64,000 nt of DNA. Origin: Chitinophaga hostae. Lineage in GTDB: Bacteria > Bacteroidota > Bacteroidia > Chitinophagales > Chitinophagaceae. The position numbers and the translations under genes were made by a program. The notes under the pieces are model-generated. The model searched no databases and had not been told where the DNA came from. It saw nothing but the letters and a program-made list of their open reading frames with translations. The stretch spans positions 1-64,000 of the forward strand of contig NZ_JAGTXB010000024.1 of NCBI RefSeq assembly GCF_018224885.1, given 5' to 3'. Shown here in pieces: positions 1-9,333 of this stretch; positions within the stretch are counted from its first letter, which is position 1, and each line of letters begins with the position of its first letter.

Positions 1-37
1 CTTGTTTTTAGCGTTTCGAACAGCTGCAAAATAACTG

Positions 38-2431
38 TTACATCCCCGCCCGGTTTTCTTCTTCATTCTTGTTTTGTTGTTTCCCTTTAAGGGTAGATCT
101 TCCAAAGCTGTAACCAAGCGTAAGGGCAAGCCTGTTGCTGCCAAACCAATGCTTTAATGCGTTGTTGATAATCGTTTTCTCCCGGAAAACAGCGCTGTTT
201 TGATACGTGTTGAACAGATCATAATAGTTTAGCCTGGAATTCAGCTTCCCCTGCAGCCAGCTTTTTTGAATACCCAGGTCTACACTGGTTGCTGACTTCA
301 GTATATAGAGGCCATTTCCACTCAGGGAGCGGTAGTAATACGAGATATCCACCGTAATGTCCGGCGGTAAGGTAAACACCTGGCTGCCGGAAATGGTGTA
401 GTCAAATACCGGGTAAGCATATACGACGTTATGGTAGGGTGTTTGTTCCTTTTTATAGTTGCCCCGGATCGTGTTATTCATTTTCCACCATTTGTACACT
501 GTAATCGGAAGACTTACTTCTAAACCGGCAAAGTCGTTATAAGGTAAGTTTTTGCCGAGGTATTCCAGCACGTTGGTAACGGAGTCGTATTCCGGATAGC
601 GCCCCATAGGATCGGTTTCCCGGCCGGCGAACAGGGAAATATTCAGGGTGTTTCGCGTATAGTCAATACGCAGCATATCCGTTTTGGAAGGTTGCAGGTA
701 GGGATTACCTACAAAATAATTCAGCGGGCTGTTATAGAACCGGAAGGGATTTAGTTGCGCAAAATTGGGACGCGTCATACGCCTGCTGTAGGATATGTTC
801 ATTTGCTGACGGGCGCCAACCGGAAAATTAACACTGACACCTGGCAACCAGGTCAGATAGTTTCTTGTGTTCACAGTTTGTTGGGAAAAGGTGTTACCAA
901 TGCTATAGGTATGCTCGGCCCGCAAACTAATAGCATAACTCAGTTTGTTACCGGGTCTTTCATACCCCGCATATACCGCGCTGATGTATTCGTCGTACCG
1001 GAAATTATTACTGCGGCTGCTGTCGGGCGCAAAGGCGCCGTTGGTATTCAGCGTGTCGTACTGCAGATTGTTTTTGGTGGTTGTAAAAGCAAACCTGGCG
1101 CCGGTGTTCCATTTCCCTTTGCCAATGTTCCCGGAAAGATCTGCTTGTAGGGAGCGGATCAGGATATCATTTTTAAGATCGGTTTTCCAATAGTCCAGCA
1201 GCGTATGCGATGCGGCATTATTGGTTTGGATATCTTCCTGCTGGCGATTGCCGATTTTTAAAAAGTTACTTAAAATCTCCAGCCGGGTGTTGGAGAATTG
1301 ACCACCATAGTTAAGGTTCAGTCCATAAGTGCGTTGCAGCGGGCTGGAATTATTGGAAGTCCGGATGTCAGCAACCAGTTGTTTTGCGGCAGCATCCGTC
1401 GTGTGAAGGGTGCTTAGCGCGTTAATATCCCTGTCAGACAGGTAGGCTCTTCCCATAATTTCTATCTGTTGCGTTTTAGCAAAACTATAATCGGCCCCCA
1501 GTTGATAGTTAAAGTTGTTGTTGCCTGTTCGCACGTTGTTATTGGTAGCCATGATATTGGTGTTGGCGAGGTGCTGCAGTGCGGAGTATTTGTAAATGGT
1601 GCTGCCGGCTTTGTAACCCAAACGGGCGGTATAGGATACCTGTTTTGTTTTATAGGATAATGACAGGTTATTATCGGCCAGGAAGTAGGCGTTTTGCTGC
1701 AAACCGGAGCTTAGCGAGCCTTTCCAGCCTAAGGTAGTGTCGCGTTTTAGCTTAATGTCGATAATGGCTTTGTACTCACCGTCGTACCGGGAAGAAGGAT
1801 TGGGGATAACTTCAATAGATGAAATCATATCAGGAGATAGATTGGCCAGGTAATTTTGCAGCTCTTCAGGACTCATCGCTACGGGTTTGCCGTCGATAAA
1901 CACTGCAGGGGTCACCCTGCCGGATAAGGAAATGGAGCCATCCCCATTGACTTCCAGGCCGGGTAATTTTTTTATGATATCTAACGCATTTGCAGTGGCC
2001 GCGAAAAATTTGTTGCCGGCCACAGTGGTCACCAATTTACCCGCCACCCGTTGGAAAGAAGGTGGTGTACCGGATACTATTACTTCGTGTAGCCGTTTGG
2101 CGATAGCCGCCATAGAAATATTGTCCAGGTGAACGGTGTGATCAGCGGCCCCGTCGCAGGCCACATCTCTATATAGTTTTTCATACCCAAAAGAAGAGAA
2201 CAACAGGATATACCGGCCGGATGAAATACCAGGCAGCTCAAATCGCCCGGCCGAATCAGCAATCTGCCCTTTCACAAGCAGGGAGTCTTTTGCTGAAAGC
2301 AAACTAACGGAAACAAACCCAATGCCCGCACGGGTGGTATTATCCACCGCTACCCCGGTAATAAGGGATTGAGCATAACCTGTACAATATAACACCAGCC
2401 ATAAACCAAGCGCCAGGGAAAATTTCATCAT
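38..2431 (-). CDS. TonB-dependent-receptor-like outer membrane beta-barrel protein
   Basis: This 797-residue protein is probably an outer-membrane transporter or barrel of the Bacteroidota 'outer membrane beta-barrel family' (OMP_b-brl_3 type). A signal peptide ends near residue 20 (YAQ). A carboxypeptidase-regulatory-like beta-sandwich follows (about 22-105, with the GRFELPGISSGRY turn), then a plug-like domain (about 125-230, with VFIDGKPV and ISSIEVIPNPSSRYDGE). The rest is an aromatic-rich barrel with alternating hydrophobic strands and many asparagines. I see no SusC-specific signature and no SusD partner, so a glycan role is not indicated. The next gene upstream on the same strand, an AraC-type membrane regulator, is a possible regulator by position only. 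The start at 2431 has a second ATG immediately after it, and either gives the same signal peptide. The family is clear; the substrate is unknown. Confidence 0.85.
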   Translation of the reverse strand: MMKFSLALGLWLVLYCTGYAQSLITGVAVDNTTRAGIGFVSVSLLSAKDSLLVKGQIADSAGRFELPGISSGRYILLFSSFGYEKLYRDVACDGAADHTVHLDNISMAAIAKRLHEVIVSGTPPSFQRVAGKLVTTVAGNKFFAATANALDIIKKLPGLEVNGDGSISLSGRVTPAVFIDGKPVAMSPEELQNYLANLSPDMISSIEVIPNPSSRYDGEYKAIIDIKLKRDTTLGWKGSLSSGLQQNAYFLADNNLSLSYKTKQVSYTARLGYKAGSTIYKYSALQHLANTNIMATNNNVRTGNNNFNYQLGADYSFAKTQQIEIMGRAYLSDRDINALSTLHTTDAAAKQLVADIRTSNNSSPLQRTYGLNLNYGGQFSNTRLEILSNFLKIGNRQQEDIQTNNAASHTLLDYWKTDLKNDILIRSLQADLSGNIGKGKWNTGARFAFTTTKNNLQYDTLNTNGAFAPDSSRSNNFRYDEYISAVYAGYERPGNKLSYAISLRAEHTYSIGNTFSQQTVNTRNYLTWLPGVSVNFPVGARQQMNISYSRRMTRPNFAQLNPFRFYNSPLNYFVGNPYLQPSKTDMLRIDYTRNTLNISLFAGRETDPMGRYPEYDSVTNVLEYLGKNLPYNDFAGLEVSLPITVYKWWKMNNTIRGNYKKEQTPYHNVVYAYPVFDYTISGSQVFTLPPDITVDISYYYRSLSGNGLYILKSATSVDLGIQKSWLQGKLNSRLNYYDLFNTYQNSAVFREKTIINNALKHWFGSNRLALTLGYSFGRSTLKGKQQNKNEEENRAGM

Positions 2432-2543
2432 CAGCAGTTTTCCGCAAACGTAGAAACAACCCCGGCTGTGGTGGTCCGGTATTAAAAAATCCGGTGTACG
2501 GATTTATAAAACAGTACTATTGTAATTATCAGAACATTGATAA

Positions 2544-3602
2544 TCAATGGCTGTTTGGTAAACTTTCCTTGTAGAGTGCGGGAGTAGTAGCCGTTACTTT
2601 TTTGAAGGCGGTGTAGAAAGTGGACTTCGAATTATAACCGACTTCATAGCCAATCGCTTCAAAAGTGAGACGGTCATTGGCGCTGATTAGTTTGCAGGCT
2701 TCCTGTATCCTGTATTCGTTGATATAAGTGGAGAAGCTTTTGCCCAGGTTGTCATTCAACAGCTGTGACAGCTGATGCGGAGTAATATTAATATACTTTG
2801 CCAGGTCGTTTAGTTTAAGATTGGGATCCTGGTAAAGCTTTTTCTCATGGATGACCGCCTCCAGTTTTTCGATCCATAATAACGCATCATCAGCAGGGAG
2901 CTTTCTTTTTTCAGGTTTTTCAGGTAACCCGATATTTTCCAGTTTGGCACCATTCAGATGAAAAAAAATGGTGAGGTATAACAGGAGGGAGAAGAAAACC
3001 GGACCACTCATATGCATACCCCAAACTACGCCCATCCAGGACAGTACGTATATCGCATAAATGAGACAGTTGCCTATGTATAACATCAGCCAGAACTGAT
3101 CCGTATTGGTCAGCGCAGCAGGATTTACAAATATAGTTTTCAGGAGATGTTTGAGCAATACGCCTGCGGCAACCAGGTACATGGCCCACTGCCCGTAAAT
3201 AACATACACAATGATCTTATTCCAGGTAACTGGATAAGTCTGATAAGGCACCAAAACGCCGGTTGCCAGGATAATGGCTGCCAGCACGCCCCAGGTTAGC
3301 TTCCAGGAAAGGGGTACTGGCTGCCCTTTTAGCTGCAGTGCCCTGAAAAAATAATACAGGGAAGGGCCTATCAGGAAACAGGCAGACAAGCCGATCTGCA
3401 GGTATATTTTGGGTAATGACGGGTTAAAGTAACGGAACACCGATTTAATTACCCGGATACTGAGCGACAGCAACAGTATACAGAGGAAGGTAATGGCAAC
3501 CGATCTTTTCTTTTTTTGAAAGAAGAGATACACACTAAGTATAACGCCGTTGAACGCCCCCAGGGCGCTGGCAAAAAATAGTATTTGCTGACCAATATCC
3601 AT
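2544..3602 (-). CDS. AraC-family transcriptional regulator with N-terminal membrane domain
   Basis: The 352-residue protein has about seven hydrophobic helices in its first 235 residues. A charged linker follows (about 225-245), then a C-terminal AraC double helix-turn-helix (about 250-350) recognisable from LNDLAKYINITPHQLSQLLN and the second-helix motif FEAIGYEVGYNSKSTFYTAFKK. In this Bacteroidota family the membrane half is thought to sense an envelope or small-molecule signal and the C-terminal half to bind DNA. It reads in the same direction as the barrel protein downstream, 112 bp away, so it may control or be cotranscribed with it. Its ligand and operator cannot be read from the sequence. 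Confidence 0.88.
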   Translation of the reverse strand: MDIGQQILFFASALGAFNGVILSVYLFFQKKKRSVAITFLCILLLSLSIRVIKSVFRYFNPSLPKIYLQIGLSACFLIGPSLYYFFRALQLKGQPVPLSWKLTWGVLAAIILATGVLVPYQTYPVTWNKIIVYVIYGQWAMYLVAAGVLLKHLLKTIFVNPAALTNTDQFWLMLYIGNCLIYAIYVLSWMGVVWGMHMSGPVFFSLLLYLTIFFHLNGAKLENIGLPEKPEKRKLPADDALLWIEKLEAVIHEKKLYQDPNLKLNDLAKYINITPHQLSQLLNDNLGKSFSTYINEYRIQEACKLISANDRLTFEAIGYEVGYNSKSTFYTAFKKVTATTPALYKESLPNSH

Positions 3603-3684
3603 GGATTAACCAATACAGAAAAGGAATAATTTTTAAAGTGAAATATAAGCGAAATTCAGCTAAAACGGGAATAGACTATAATCA

Positions 3685-3716
3685 GCAGTAGCTGCCTGCT
3701 GCCAGGCAGCTACTGC
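3685..3716 (-). terminator. Strong hairpin after the aldo/keto reductase gene
   Basis: A perfect 12-bp stem (GCAGTAGCTGCC paired with GGCAGCTACTGC) with an 8-nt loop starts 6 bp beyond the stop codon of the minus-strand aldo/keto reductase gene. It has no clear U-tract, so termination is an inference from its position and stability. Confidence 0.5.
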
Positions 3717-3722
3717 CGTATT

Positions 3723-4748
3723 TTATACCAGTCCTGCCGCCGCATGTACCGGATCTTTCAATTGCTGGTTAAACCAGTTCGGATACATAGGCGCCGGATG
3801 AGTGATACTATCCAGTAAATCTATTTCAGCAGCAGACAGTTCAATATCGGCTGCTTTGAGGTTATCTTCCAGCTGATGCTGTTTGGAGGCGCCGATAATG
3901 ACGCTGGAAATAACCGGTTTGGTGAGCAGCCATGCCAGCGAAATTTGTGCTACAGAAGCATTGTGGGCTGCGGCAATATCCCGCATACTATCGATCAGGG
4001 TAAATCCTTTTTCTTTCTCAAAAGGAATAATATCAAAACCGGCGAGGCGGTTGCCATCTTCCCTGAGGTTGTCGCGGGTGTATTTGCCACTCAGGAATCC
4101 GCCCGCCAGCGGGCCCCAAACGGTCATGCCGATGTTTGCATGTTGCATAAACGGTACAATGTCGTGTTCTACATCGCGGCTAACGAGGGTATAGTTCATT
4201 TGCCCGTTGCAGAAAGTAGCCCATCCATTATCGCGCTGCAGCTGCCATGCCAGGGCTGATTTCCATACCGACCAGTTCGAGAAACCGATATATCTTACTT
4301 TACCATTTTTAACCAGTGTGTTCAGTGTGTCAAGTGTTTCTTCCAGTGGTGTTACGGGATCTTCCCGGTGAACGATGTACAGGTCGATATAGTCTGTCCC
4401 CAGCCGTTTCAGGCTTTGATCACAGGAATAAAGAATATGGCGGCGCGACAGGCCGGATTGTGTAATCGGGGCGCCATTGCGGAAGCCTACTTTTGTAGCA
4501 ACCACTACCTCATGCCGGCGGTCCGCCAATAGTTTCCCGAGCATTTCTTCCGATTGTCCGCCGGCATAGCCGTCGGCGGTATCAAAGAAATTGATGCCGG
4601 CAGCCAGCGAGGTGTCGATCATTTTTCGCGCATCATCCAGTGATACTTTGTATATGGAGGGGATGGAAGGATCGCTCCCGAAAGTCATAGCGCCAAATGA
4701 CATTTTGGACACTACAAGCCCGGTATGTCCAAGGGTAGTATATTTCAT
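3723..4748 (-). CDS. Aldo/keto reductase
   Basis: A 341-residue NAD(P)H-dependent oxidoreductase of the aldo/keto reductase superfamily, with a TIM-barrel fold and a probably cytoplasmic location. The catalytic tetrad is intact: Asp56 and Tyr61 in FFDTADGYAGG, Lys86 in VVATKVG and His127 in YIVHRED. The C-terminal cofactor-binding segment (SSVIIGASKQHQLEDNL) is also present. The length is normal for the YajO/Tas-like group. It is monocistronic by context, with a strong hairpin after its stop codon. The carbonyl substrate cannot be predicted. A second, unrelated-in-position paralogue lies at 23600-24496. Confidence 0.92.
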   Translation of the reverse strand: MKYTTLGHTGLVVSKMSFGAMTFGSDPSIPSIYKVSLDDARKMIDTSLAAGINFFDTADGYAGGQSEEMLGKLLADRRHEVVVATKVGFRNGAPITQSGLSRRHILYSCDQSLKRLGTDYIDLYIVHREDPVTPLEETLDTLNTLVKNGKVRYIGFSNWSVWKSALAWQLQRDNGWATFCNGQMNYTLVSRDVEHDIVPFMQHANIGMTVWGPLAGGFLSGKYTRDNLREDGNRLAGFDIIPFEKEKGFTLIDSMRDIAAAHNASVAQISLAWLLTKPVISSVIIGASKQHQLEDNLKAADIELSAAEIDLLDSITHPAPMYPNWFNQQLKDPVHAAAGLV

Positions 4749-4820
4749 AATAGTAACAAATTGAGCAGTGAATTTAGATATTACACTGCAGAATTTCGCC
4801 TGCCGGCAGAAAAAATAAGG

Positions 4821-5462
4821 TTAATTATTTTTGCGCGACATGCCTTTCCCTATCCCGATAAATATAAACGATACTACCATAAACAATGCCGCAACGCCTA
4901 CCGAGTTAATCAGCGTTTGCGTCATGCCAATTTCTGTAACATTGATAAACGGATAGGGATAGAACCCGGAAAATGAGCCACGGGTCAAGATGTACAGGAT
5001 ATAACACAACGGGTACAACAACCACGCATATACGTTTTTCCATTGCAGCGATGCTTTCGGAACAAAAATGCCCCAGTATAAAACGAACAACAACGGAATC
5101 ACCAGGTGTAAAAGATTGTCCAGTAATTTTTGAAGACCCTCGGGTTGCCATAGCGAACGGAGTACCCCATTATAAATAAGCGCCACAATGCTGATGTAAA
5201 CGGCAATAGCAGTAGCTGTTTGTGTACGGGCAAAGAATTGTCCTGCGCGTGAACCCGGCGCCAGCCACAGCACGGTGCTGCATATAGCCACGATCAGGTT
5301 GCTGAGTATCGTGAAATAACTGAAGTAGCGGGTAATGCTTTCCGCCAGTGTTGCGAGGTGAGCGGATATTTGCAGGTAAAATTGTGCTGCCAGCGCAAAC
5401 CATCCCAGGAGGCTTAACAGGATAAGCAGGGTTTTCATTGATGAGGATTGTGGTATTGCCAT
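4821..5462 (-). CDS. Pr6Pr-family integral membrane protein
   Basis: A small membrane protein of about 214 residues with six predicted hydrophobic helices and conserved-looking loops such as FTILSNLIVA and YNGVLRSLWQPEG. These resemble the Pr6Pr (FAR-17a/AIG1-like) membrane family, whose biochemical role is unknown. The open frame extends upstream to 5528, but the extra residues are polar and unlike a membrane start. I therefore place the start at 5462 (MAIPQSS); 5438 (MKTLLILL) is an equally good alternative just before the first helix. The family call rests on overall pattern and is moderately sure. Confidence 0.7.
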   Translation of the reverse strand: MAIPQSSSMKTLLILLSLLGWFALAAQFYLQISAHLATLAESITRYFSYFTILSNLIVAICSTVLWLAPGSRAGQFFARTQTATAIAVYISIVALIYNGVLRSLWQPEGLQKLLDNLLHLVIPLLFVLYWGIFVPKASLQWKNVYAWLLYPLCYILYILTRGSFSGFYPYPFINVTEIGMTQTLINSVGVAALFMVVSFIFIGIGKGMSRKNN

Positions 5463-5651
5463 ATTGCTGATTATATGTAAGTATACGGAATATTTGCTAT
5501 GGGGTTCCTGTTTTTCAGCAAACATCATAAATCAGATCCCGATGCAGAAATATGTATTATATTTCATGCTGCAATCGTGGAATGTTGTACCCCGGCCCCC
5601 GGCGCCGCAATAAAACCAGCGATGTAATGTGAACAATGAAATAATATTCTT

Positions 5652-6689
5652 ATGATGAAATGTTTCAACGCAGCGCTGCTGATAATAATAGCGCTGTTGG
5701 CCTTTCCCGGAAAAGGAAAAGCGGAAGATATCCGCTTATCGGTATTGCAGCTGAACATCTGGCAGGAAGGCACCATGGTACCGGGTGGCTATGATGCCAT
5801 TGTAAATGAAATAGCAGCCATAGATCCGGATTTTGTGACCCTGAGCGAAGTCCGGAATTATAACAATACCCGGCTATGCGACCGCCTGCTGGCTGCTCTC
5901 GCAGGAAAAGGCAAAAAGTATTATTCCTTTTTCAGCCAGGGTTCCGGCTTGCTGAGCCGCTATCCCATTGCCGACAGCGCTGTTATTTTCAGTGATAACG
6001 GGGAAATCTGTAAGCTCGTCGCTAATGTTCATGGCAGGGAAGTGGCAGTCTATTCCGCCCATCTCGATTACCTGAACTATGCGGTATACCTTCCCCGGGG
6101 ATACGATGGCGTTACCTGGAAAAAAATGCCCGCACCCTGCACCAACCTGGACACCATCATGGCATCCAACCTGGCTTCTAAAAGAGATGAAGGGATCGCA
6201 GCATTTATTAAAGCTGCTGAGCAGGATATCCGTGAAAAAAGACTGGTATTCCTGGGCGGGGATTTTAACGAAGCCAGTCATCTCGACTGGACGGTAGCCA
6301 CCAAAGACCTGTTTGATCACCATGGCATGGTGGTGCCATGGACCTGCTCGACGATGCTCCTGGCCAAAGGGTATAAAGACAGCTATCGCGTACGGTATCC
6401 ATCTCCGGAAAAAAATCCCGGATTTACCTTCCCGGCAGATAATAAGGCAGTGGAAGTGAAAAAATTGGCCTGGGCGCCGGATGCTGATGAAAGAGAAAGG
6501 ATTGACTATATCTATTTCTTCCCCGACAAAAAATTATCCCTTCAAAAGAGCACAGTGGTAGGCCCTTCCGGCAGTATTGTGAGAAACCGGCGGGAGGATG
6601 ATAGCAGCAACGACAAATTTCTGCTGCCTACCGGCACCTGGTCAACAGACCACAAAGGATTACTCAGCATATTTAAGATGAGTATTTAA
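5652..6689 (+). CDS. Secreted endonuclease/exonuclease/phosphatase-family protein
   Basis: A 345-residue protein with a signal peptide (about 1-24, ending GKAEDI) and an EEP domain. This metal-dependent phosphodiesterase fold is shared by DNase I, sphingomyelinases and inositol phosphatases. Visible motifs are the N-terminal metal/substrate motif VLQLNIWQ, the glutamate motif TLSEVRNY, the histidine strand VYSAHLDYLNY, GGDFNEASH, ERIDYIYFF, and the terminal STDHKGLL carrying the last catalytic histidine. The catalytic set looks complete. Its periplasmic or extracellular location argues for scavenging phosphodiesters (nucleic acid or phospholipid head groups), but the substrate is not determined by the motifs. 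Confidence 0.87.
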   Translation: MMKCFNAALLIIIALLAFPGKGKAEDIRLSVLQLNIWQEGTMVPGGYDAIVNEIAAIDPDFVTLSEVRNYNNTRLCDRLLAALAGKGKKYYSFFSQGSGLLSRYPIADSAVIFSDNGEICKLVANVHGREVAVYSAHLDYLNYAVYLPRGYDGVTWKKMPAPCTNLDTIMASNLASKRDEGIAAFIKAAEQDIREKRLVFLGGDFNEASHLDWTVATKDLFDHHGMVVPWTCSTMLLAKGYKDSYRVRYPSPEKNPGFTFPADNKAVEVKKLAWAPDADERERIDYIYFFPDKKLSLQKSTVVGPSGSIVRNRREDDSSNDKFLLPTGTWSTDHKGLLSIFKMSI

Positions 6690-6712
6690 TACTGAATTAA
6701 AATATTCCATCC

Positions 6713-6720
6713 TATTTTTG
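6713..6720 (+). promoter_or_regulatory. Possible Bacteroidota -7 promoter element
   Basis: TATTTTTG matches the Bacteroidota -7 consensus TAnnTTTG and lies 46 bp before the TPR gene start. No TTTG is present at the expected -33 distance, so this is a half match only. Confidence 0.35.
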
Positions 6721-6766
6721 CCGGCGTGCAGCCAATCACTGCACGCTGACGTTTTAATACGAATAC

Positions 6767-7621
6767 ATGGAGATAACGGATCCGAAAATAATCACTGCTA
6801 TAGAAGCCGTGTGGCAGGAAGCTGAAATGTTGTTTGAGAAAAACGACCTGGCCCGGTATGCCCAAAAGCTGGAAGAAGCCTGGGATCTGCTGCCAGTGCC
6901 TAAACAGCAATATGACGATAGCTTTGATCTTGCTTTTACCATTGCCGAAACATACCTGGAACTAAAGGATTTTCCGGCGATGCTCAGGTGGGCTAAAATG
7001 CTGCAGCAATGCGATCCGGAACGGGACGACGATGGCGACCGGGAGTTTCTGCTGGGCATGGCATTTTTCGAAAACAATGTCATGACTGAAGCGGAACAAT
7101 ACCTCACTATTGCTATGCACAAATCCGGTGGAAGGGTGTTTGAAGGAGCCGACGAAAAATACCTGCATGTATTCAAGGGCCTGACTGCTGTAACTGCGGA
7201 AGAGCTTCCCGAAGAAATTTATCAGCAAATCGAATCTCTGTCTGAAGCCGGTAATGTGCTGGCAGAGGAAGAAAATTATGATGCCGCCCTCGCGAAATTC
7301 AGCGAAGCCCTGCAATTGCTACCCGATCCTAAACATGAATGGGAAGCCAGCACCTGGCTGCATGCCAGCATTGGCGATATGCAATTCTTTAAGGGCGATT
7401 ATATCGCCGCAAAGCATAGCTTTTATGATGCGTTAAACGGCCCGGATGCCGCCGGCATCGGGTTTGTACAGCTCCGCCTCGGAGAGTGTTTGTTTGAACT
7501 GAATGAAGAAGAACGTTCACTGGAACATCTGTTGCGCGCTTATATGCTGGAAGGAGCGGAAATTTTTTCCGCAGAAGACAGCCGGTATTTTGACTTCCTG
7601 AAATCCCGCGTGGAATTATAA
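6767..7621 (+). CDS. Tetratricopeptide-repeat protein
   Basis: A 284-residue, strongly acidic cytoplasmic protein without signal peptide or membrane segment. It is built from helical pairs that resemble tetratricopeptide repeats, for example about residues 18-60, 63-110 and 163-235 (AEEENYDAALAKFSEALQLLPDP, then the FFKGDYIAAKHSFYDAL unit). Such proteins act as protein-interaction scaffolds. No catalytic motif is visible. The next gene, a lipoprotein, starts 18 bp after its stop codon, so the two are probably cotranscribed. A specific function cannot be given. Confidence 0.72.
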   Translation: MEITDPKIITAIEAVWQEAEMLFEKNDLARYAQKLEEAWDLLPVPKQQYDDSFDLAFTIAETYLELKDFPAMLRWAKMLQQCDPERDDDGDREFLLGMAFFENNVMTEAEQYLTIAMHKSGGRVFEGADEKYLHVFKGLTAVTAEELPEEIYQQIESLSEAGNVLAEEENYDAALAKFSEALQLLPDPKHEWEASTWLHASIGDMQFFKGDYIAAKHSFYDALNGPDAAGIGFVQLRLGECLFELNEEERSLEHLLRAYMLEGAEIFSAEDSRYFDFLKSRVEL

Positions 7622-7639
7622 AAACCTACTTAGAGAAAT

Positions 7640-8371
7640 ATGAAACCGATTATCCCATTTTGTTGTTTGTTGGCTTTGTGGGCCTGTAATGAGGGGGCCA
7701 AAAACAATACGGTAACAGACTCCGTTCCCCTGAAACCCGATACCGCAGTGGCGCCTGCATTACGCCAGGATACAGCCAAAGCCCTTTATATCAGCGATCT
7801 CCGCAAAGGGGATACCTTAATACCCAAGAAAGTATATGCAGACACGCTTACGTTTATCAAATACAATGATGATGGGGACGATGCATTGTTTGTTTGTGTA
7901 AAAAATAAGGATACCATGGCCCTTATATTTAATGCTGCTGACGCCCCTGCATTGAACAATGGCGACCTGGTGGCATTGCAATGGAAATTGGATTTGTATG
8001 CACCCGCCGGTGATCCTGAATTTTCTTATCCATCGGAGTATGTTGTCGATTACCGCCTGCTGCAGCCCGGTAAGGTAACCCGGCTTAAAAAAAATTATGC
8101 TTTGCTTAAATGTTCTTACAGTGATAAAGAAGTGTCGGACTGGGGTAAAACAGCCATAGAAGAAGCCGTGTGGTACTATATTGCAAATACAACTGATACG
8201 GTTATACGAAAAACAATTGATGTGGAACACGCGCCGTTGGAATATAGGATAGAACAAAATAACAACGGAGGGAACTCTTCTGTTAACAACATCATATTTG
8301 CTACAACAAACCAGCCGGTGCTGAAACGGATGTTCTTTAATGTAGAAACTCCCTATTCACTTTCTGAGTAA
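7640..8371 (+). CDS. Putative lipoprotein of unknown function
   Basis: A 243-residue protein beginning with a lipoprotein signal (lipid-acceptor Cys near residue 16 in LLALWACNEG). A polar linker follows, then a mainly beta region (about 45-230) with YPSEYVVDYRLLQPG and KNYALLKCSYSDKE. I do not recognise the family. It follows the TPR gene by 18 bp on the same strand and probably shares its transcript. It converges on the DUF5710 gene. Confidence 0.65.
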   Translation: MKPIIPFCCLLALWACNEGAKNNTVTDSVPLKPDTAVAPALRQDTAKALYISDLRKGDTLIPKKVYADTLTFIKYNDDGDDALFVCVKNKDTMALIFNAADAPALNNGDLVALQWKLDLYAPAGDPEFSYPSEYVVDYRLLQPGKVTRLKKNYALLKCSYSDKEVSDWGKTAIEEAVWYYIANTTDTVIRKTIDVEHAPLEYRIEQNNNGGNSSVNNIIFATTNQPVLKRMFFNVETPYSLSE

Positions 8372-8379
8372 TAAATTTT

Positions 8380-8432
8380 TTCGGGAGAAGATAAGTGCAG
8401 GCTGCTAAGGTATTCAGGTGTTTTCTCCCGAA
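8380..8432. terminator. Inverted repeat shared by two convergent genes
   Basis: TTCGGGAGAA at 8380-8389 is repeated in inverse orientation as TTCTCCCGAA at 8423-8432. The second arm lies inside the last codons of the minus-strand DUF5710 gene, so a hairpin here would involve coding sequence. A role as a bidirectional terminator is possible but the loop is long (33 nt). Confidence 0.35.
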
Positions 8433-9064
8433 GTTTCCGCCCGCTCCGCAAATTCATTGATGAGCCGTAAATGGTCGCCAAGACAATAAACCGCATCAAT
8501 TAAAGGGGCATATTTCAGGTTGAAATTTCTGAGCAGTAATTTCGTGGCGGCTTCTTTTTCAATGGGATTGAACACGCTGCCCGCCTCATCGAAAAGGAAC
8601 CAGTCGCCCTGTGTAGCATTACAAACGGCACAGTGATTAAACCAGTATTGTTGCGTGGTATTGGGGGCCAAACCCAATCTGAAATGGGGGTAGTGGTCTT
8701 TCAGAAACGAGGCCAGGTTCCCGGAAATAACGGATATCTGCTGAAACAGGGTGAAAAAATCCTGTTCCATCCACACTGATTCATCCCGCTCATTGATGTC
8801 TTTCTCATAAAAATAATTCCCTGCGATAGCGATAACACGGTTATCATGCTGGCATTTCCAGCAAGGCCTGTTGGCATGTACGATGGTGATTTCGTTGGGC
8901 AGAATGATCGCCGGATTCCTTTCAGGGATCCATTGGTCCACGTCCATTAACCGGTCATACTGCTCTTCCGGCAAAAACCAGGTTTGGGCGATGTGATCCC
9001 ATTGGGCGCCCCTGGAAATAGCATGCTCTTTCTCCGCTAAGGGAACATTCAGTTGTAATGACAT
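8414..9064 (-). CDS. DUF5710-containing protein with paired CxxC motifs
   Basis: The 216-residue protein opens with a short domain (about 1-45: LNVPLAEKEHAISRGAQWD and TWFLP) typical of DUF5710. That module is often found at the start of DNA-handling or plasmid/primase-associated proteins, where it resembles the 'convert residue position to knowledge of DNA' type of small beta-alpha unit. Two cysteine pairs follow (CWKC near 69-72 and CAVC near 142-145) and could bind one zinc ion. The C-terminal third is helical. There is no signal peptide. The neighbours do not suggest a pathway, and the molecular role is unknown. Confidence 0.6.
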   Translation of the reverse strand: MSLQLNVPLAEKEHAISRGAQWDHIAQTWFLPEEQYDRLMDVDQWIPERNPAIILPNEITIVHANRPCWKCQHDNRVIAIAGNYFYEKDINERDESVWMEQDFFTLFQQISVISGNLASFLKDHYPHFRLGLAPNTTQQYWFNHCAVCNATQGDWFLFDEAGSVFNPIEKEAATKLLLRNFNLKYAPLIDAVYCLGDHLRLINEFAERAETSGENT

Positions 9065-9333
9065 AAAAGAAGGGTATGACTAAAGGACTCTCTTCCCTGA
9101 ATTTAAGAAAAAAAAGGGGGATTCCGTGATTCTGTATAAAGTCTTTAGAATTTCATAATTCAGAAGCCCTGGCACTTCTGTAAGAAAAGCCTACCTCTTC
9201 GGCGACCCGGATAAAGAAGACAATAGCTGTTTTTGTTCCATGGAAATGAATACACACAGTGAAGATGGTACGTCGTTTGCCACCATGATGATGGAGAGGA
9301 AAAATGGTAACAAAAACGCCTATATCGTATGGG

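Noticed and set aside
2445..2452. Promoter TACGTTTG upstream of the first gene
   Set aside because: The -7 element would place the transcript start only a few bases before the start codon and no -33 element is present.
8380..8432. Strong terminator
   Set aside because: The loop is 33 nt and one arm lies in coding sequence, so it is kept only as a weak feature.
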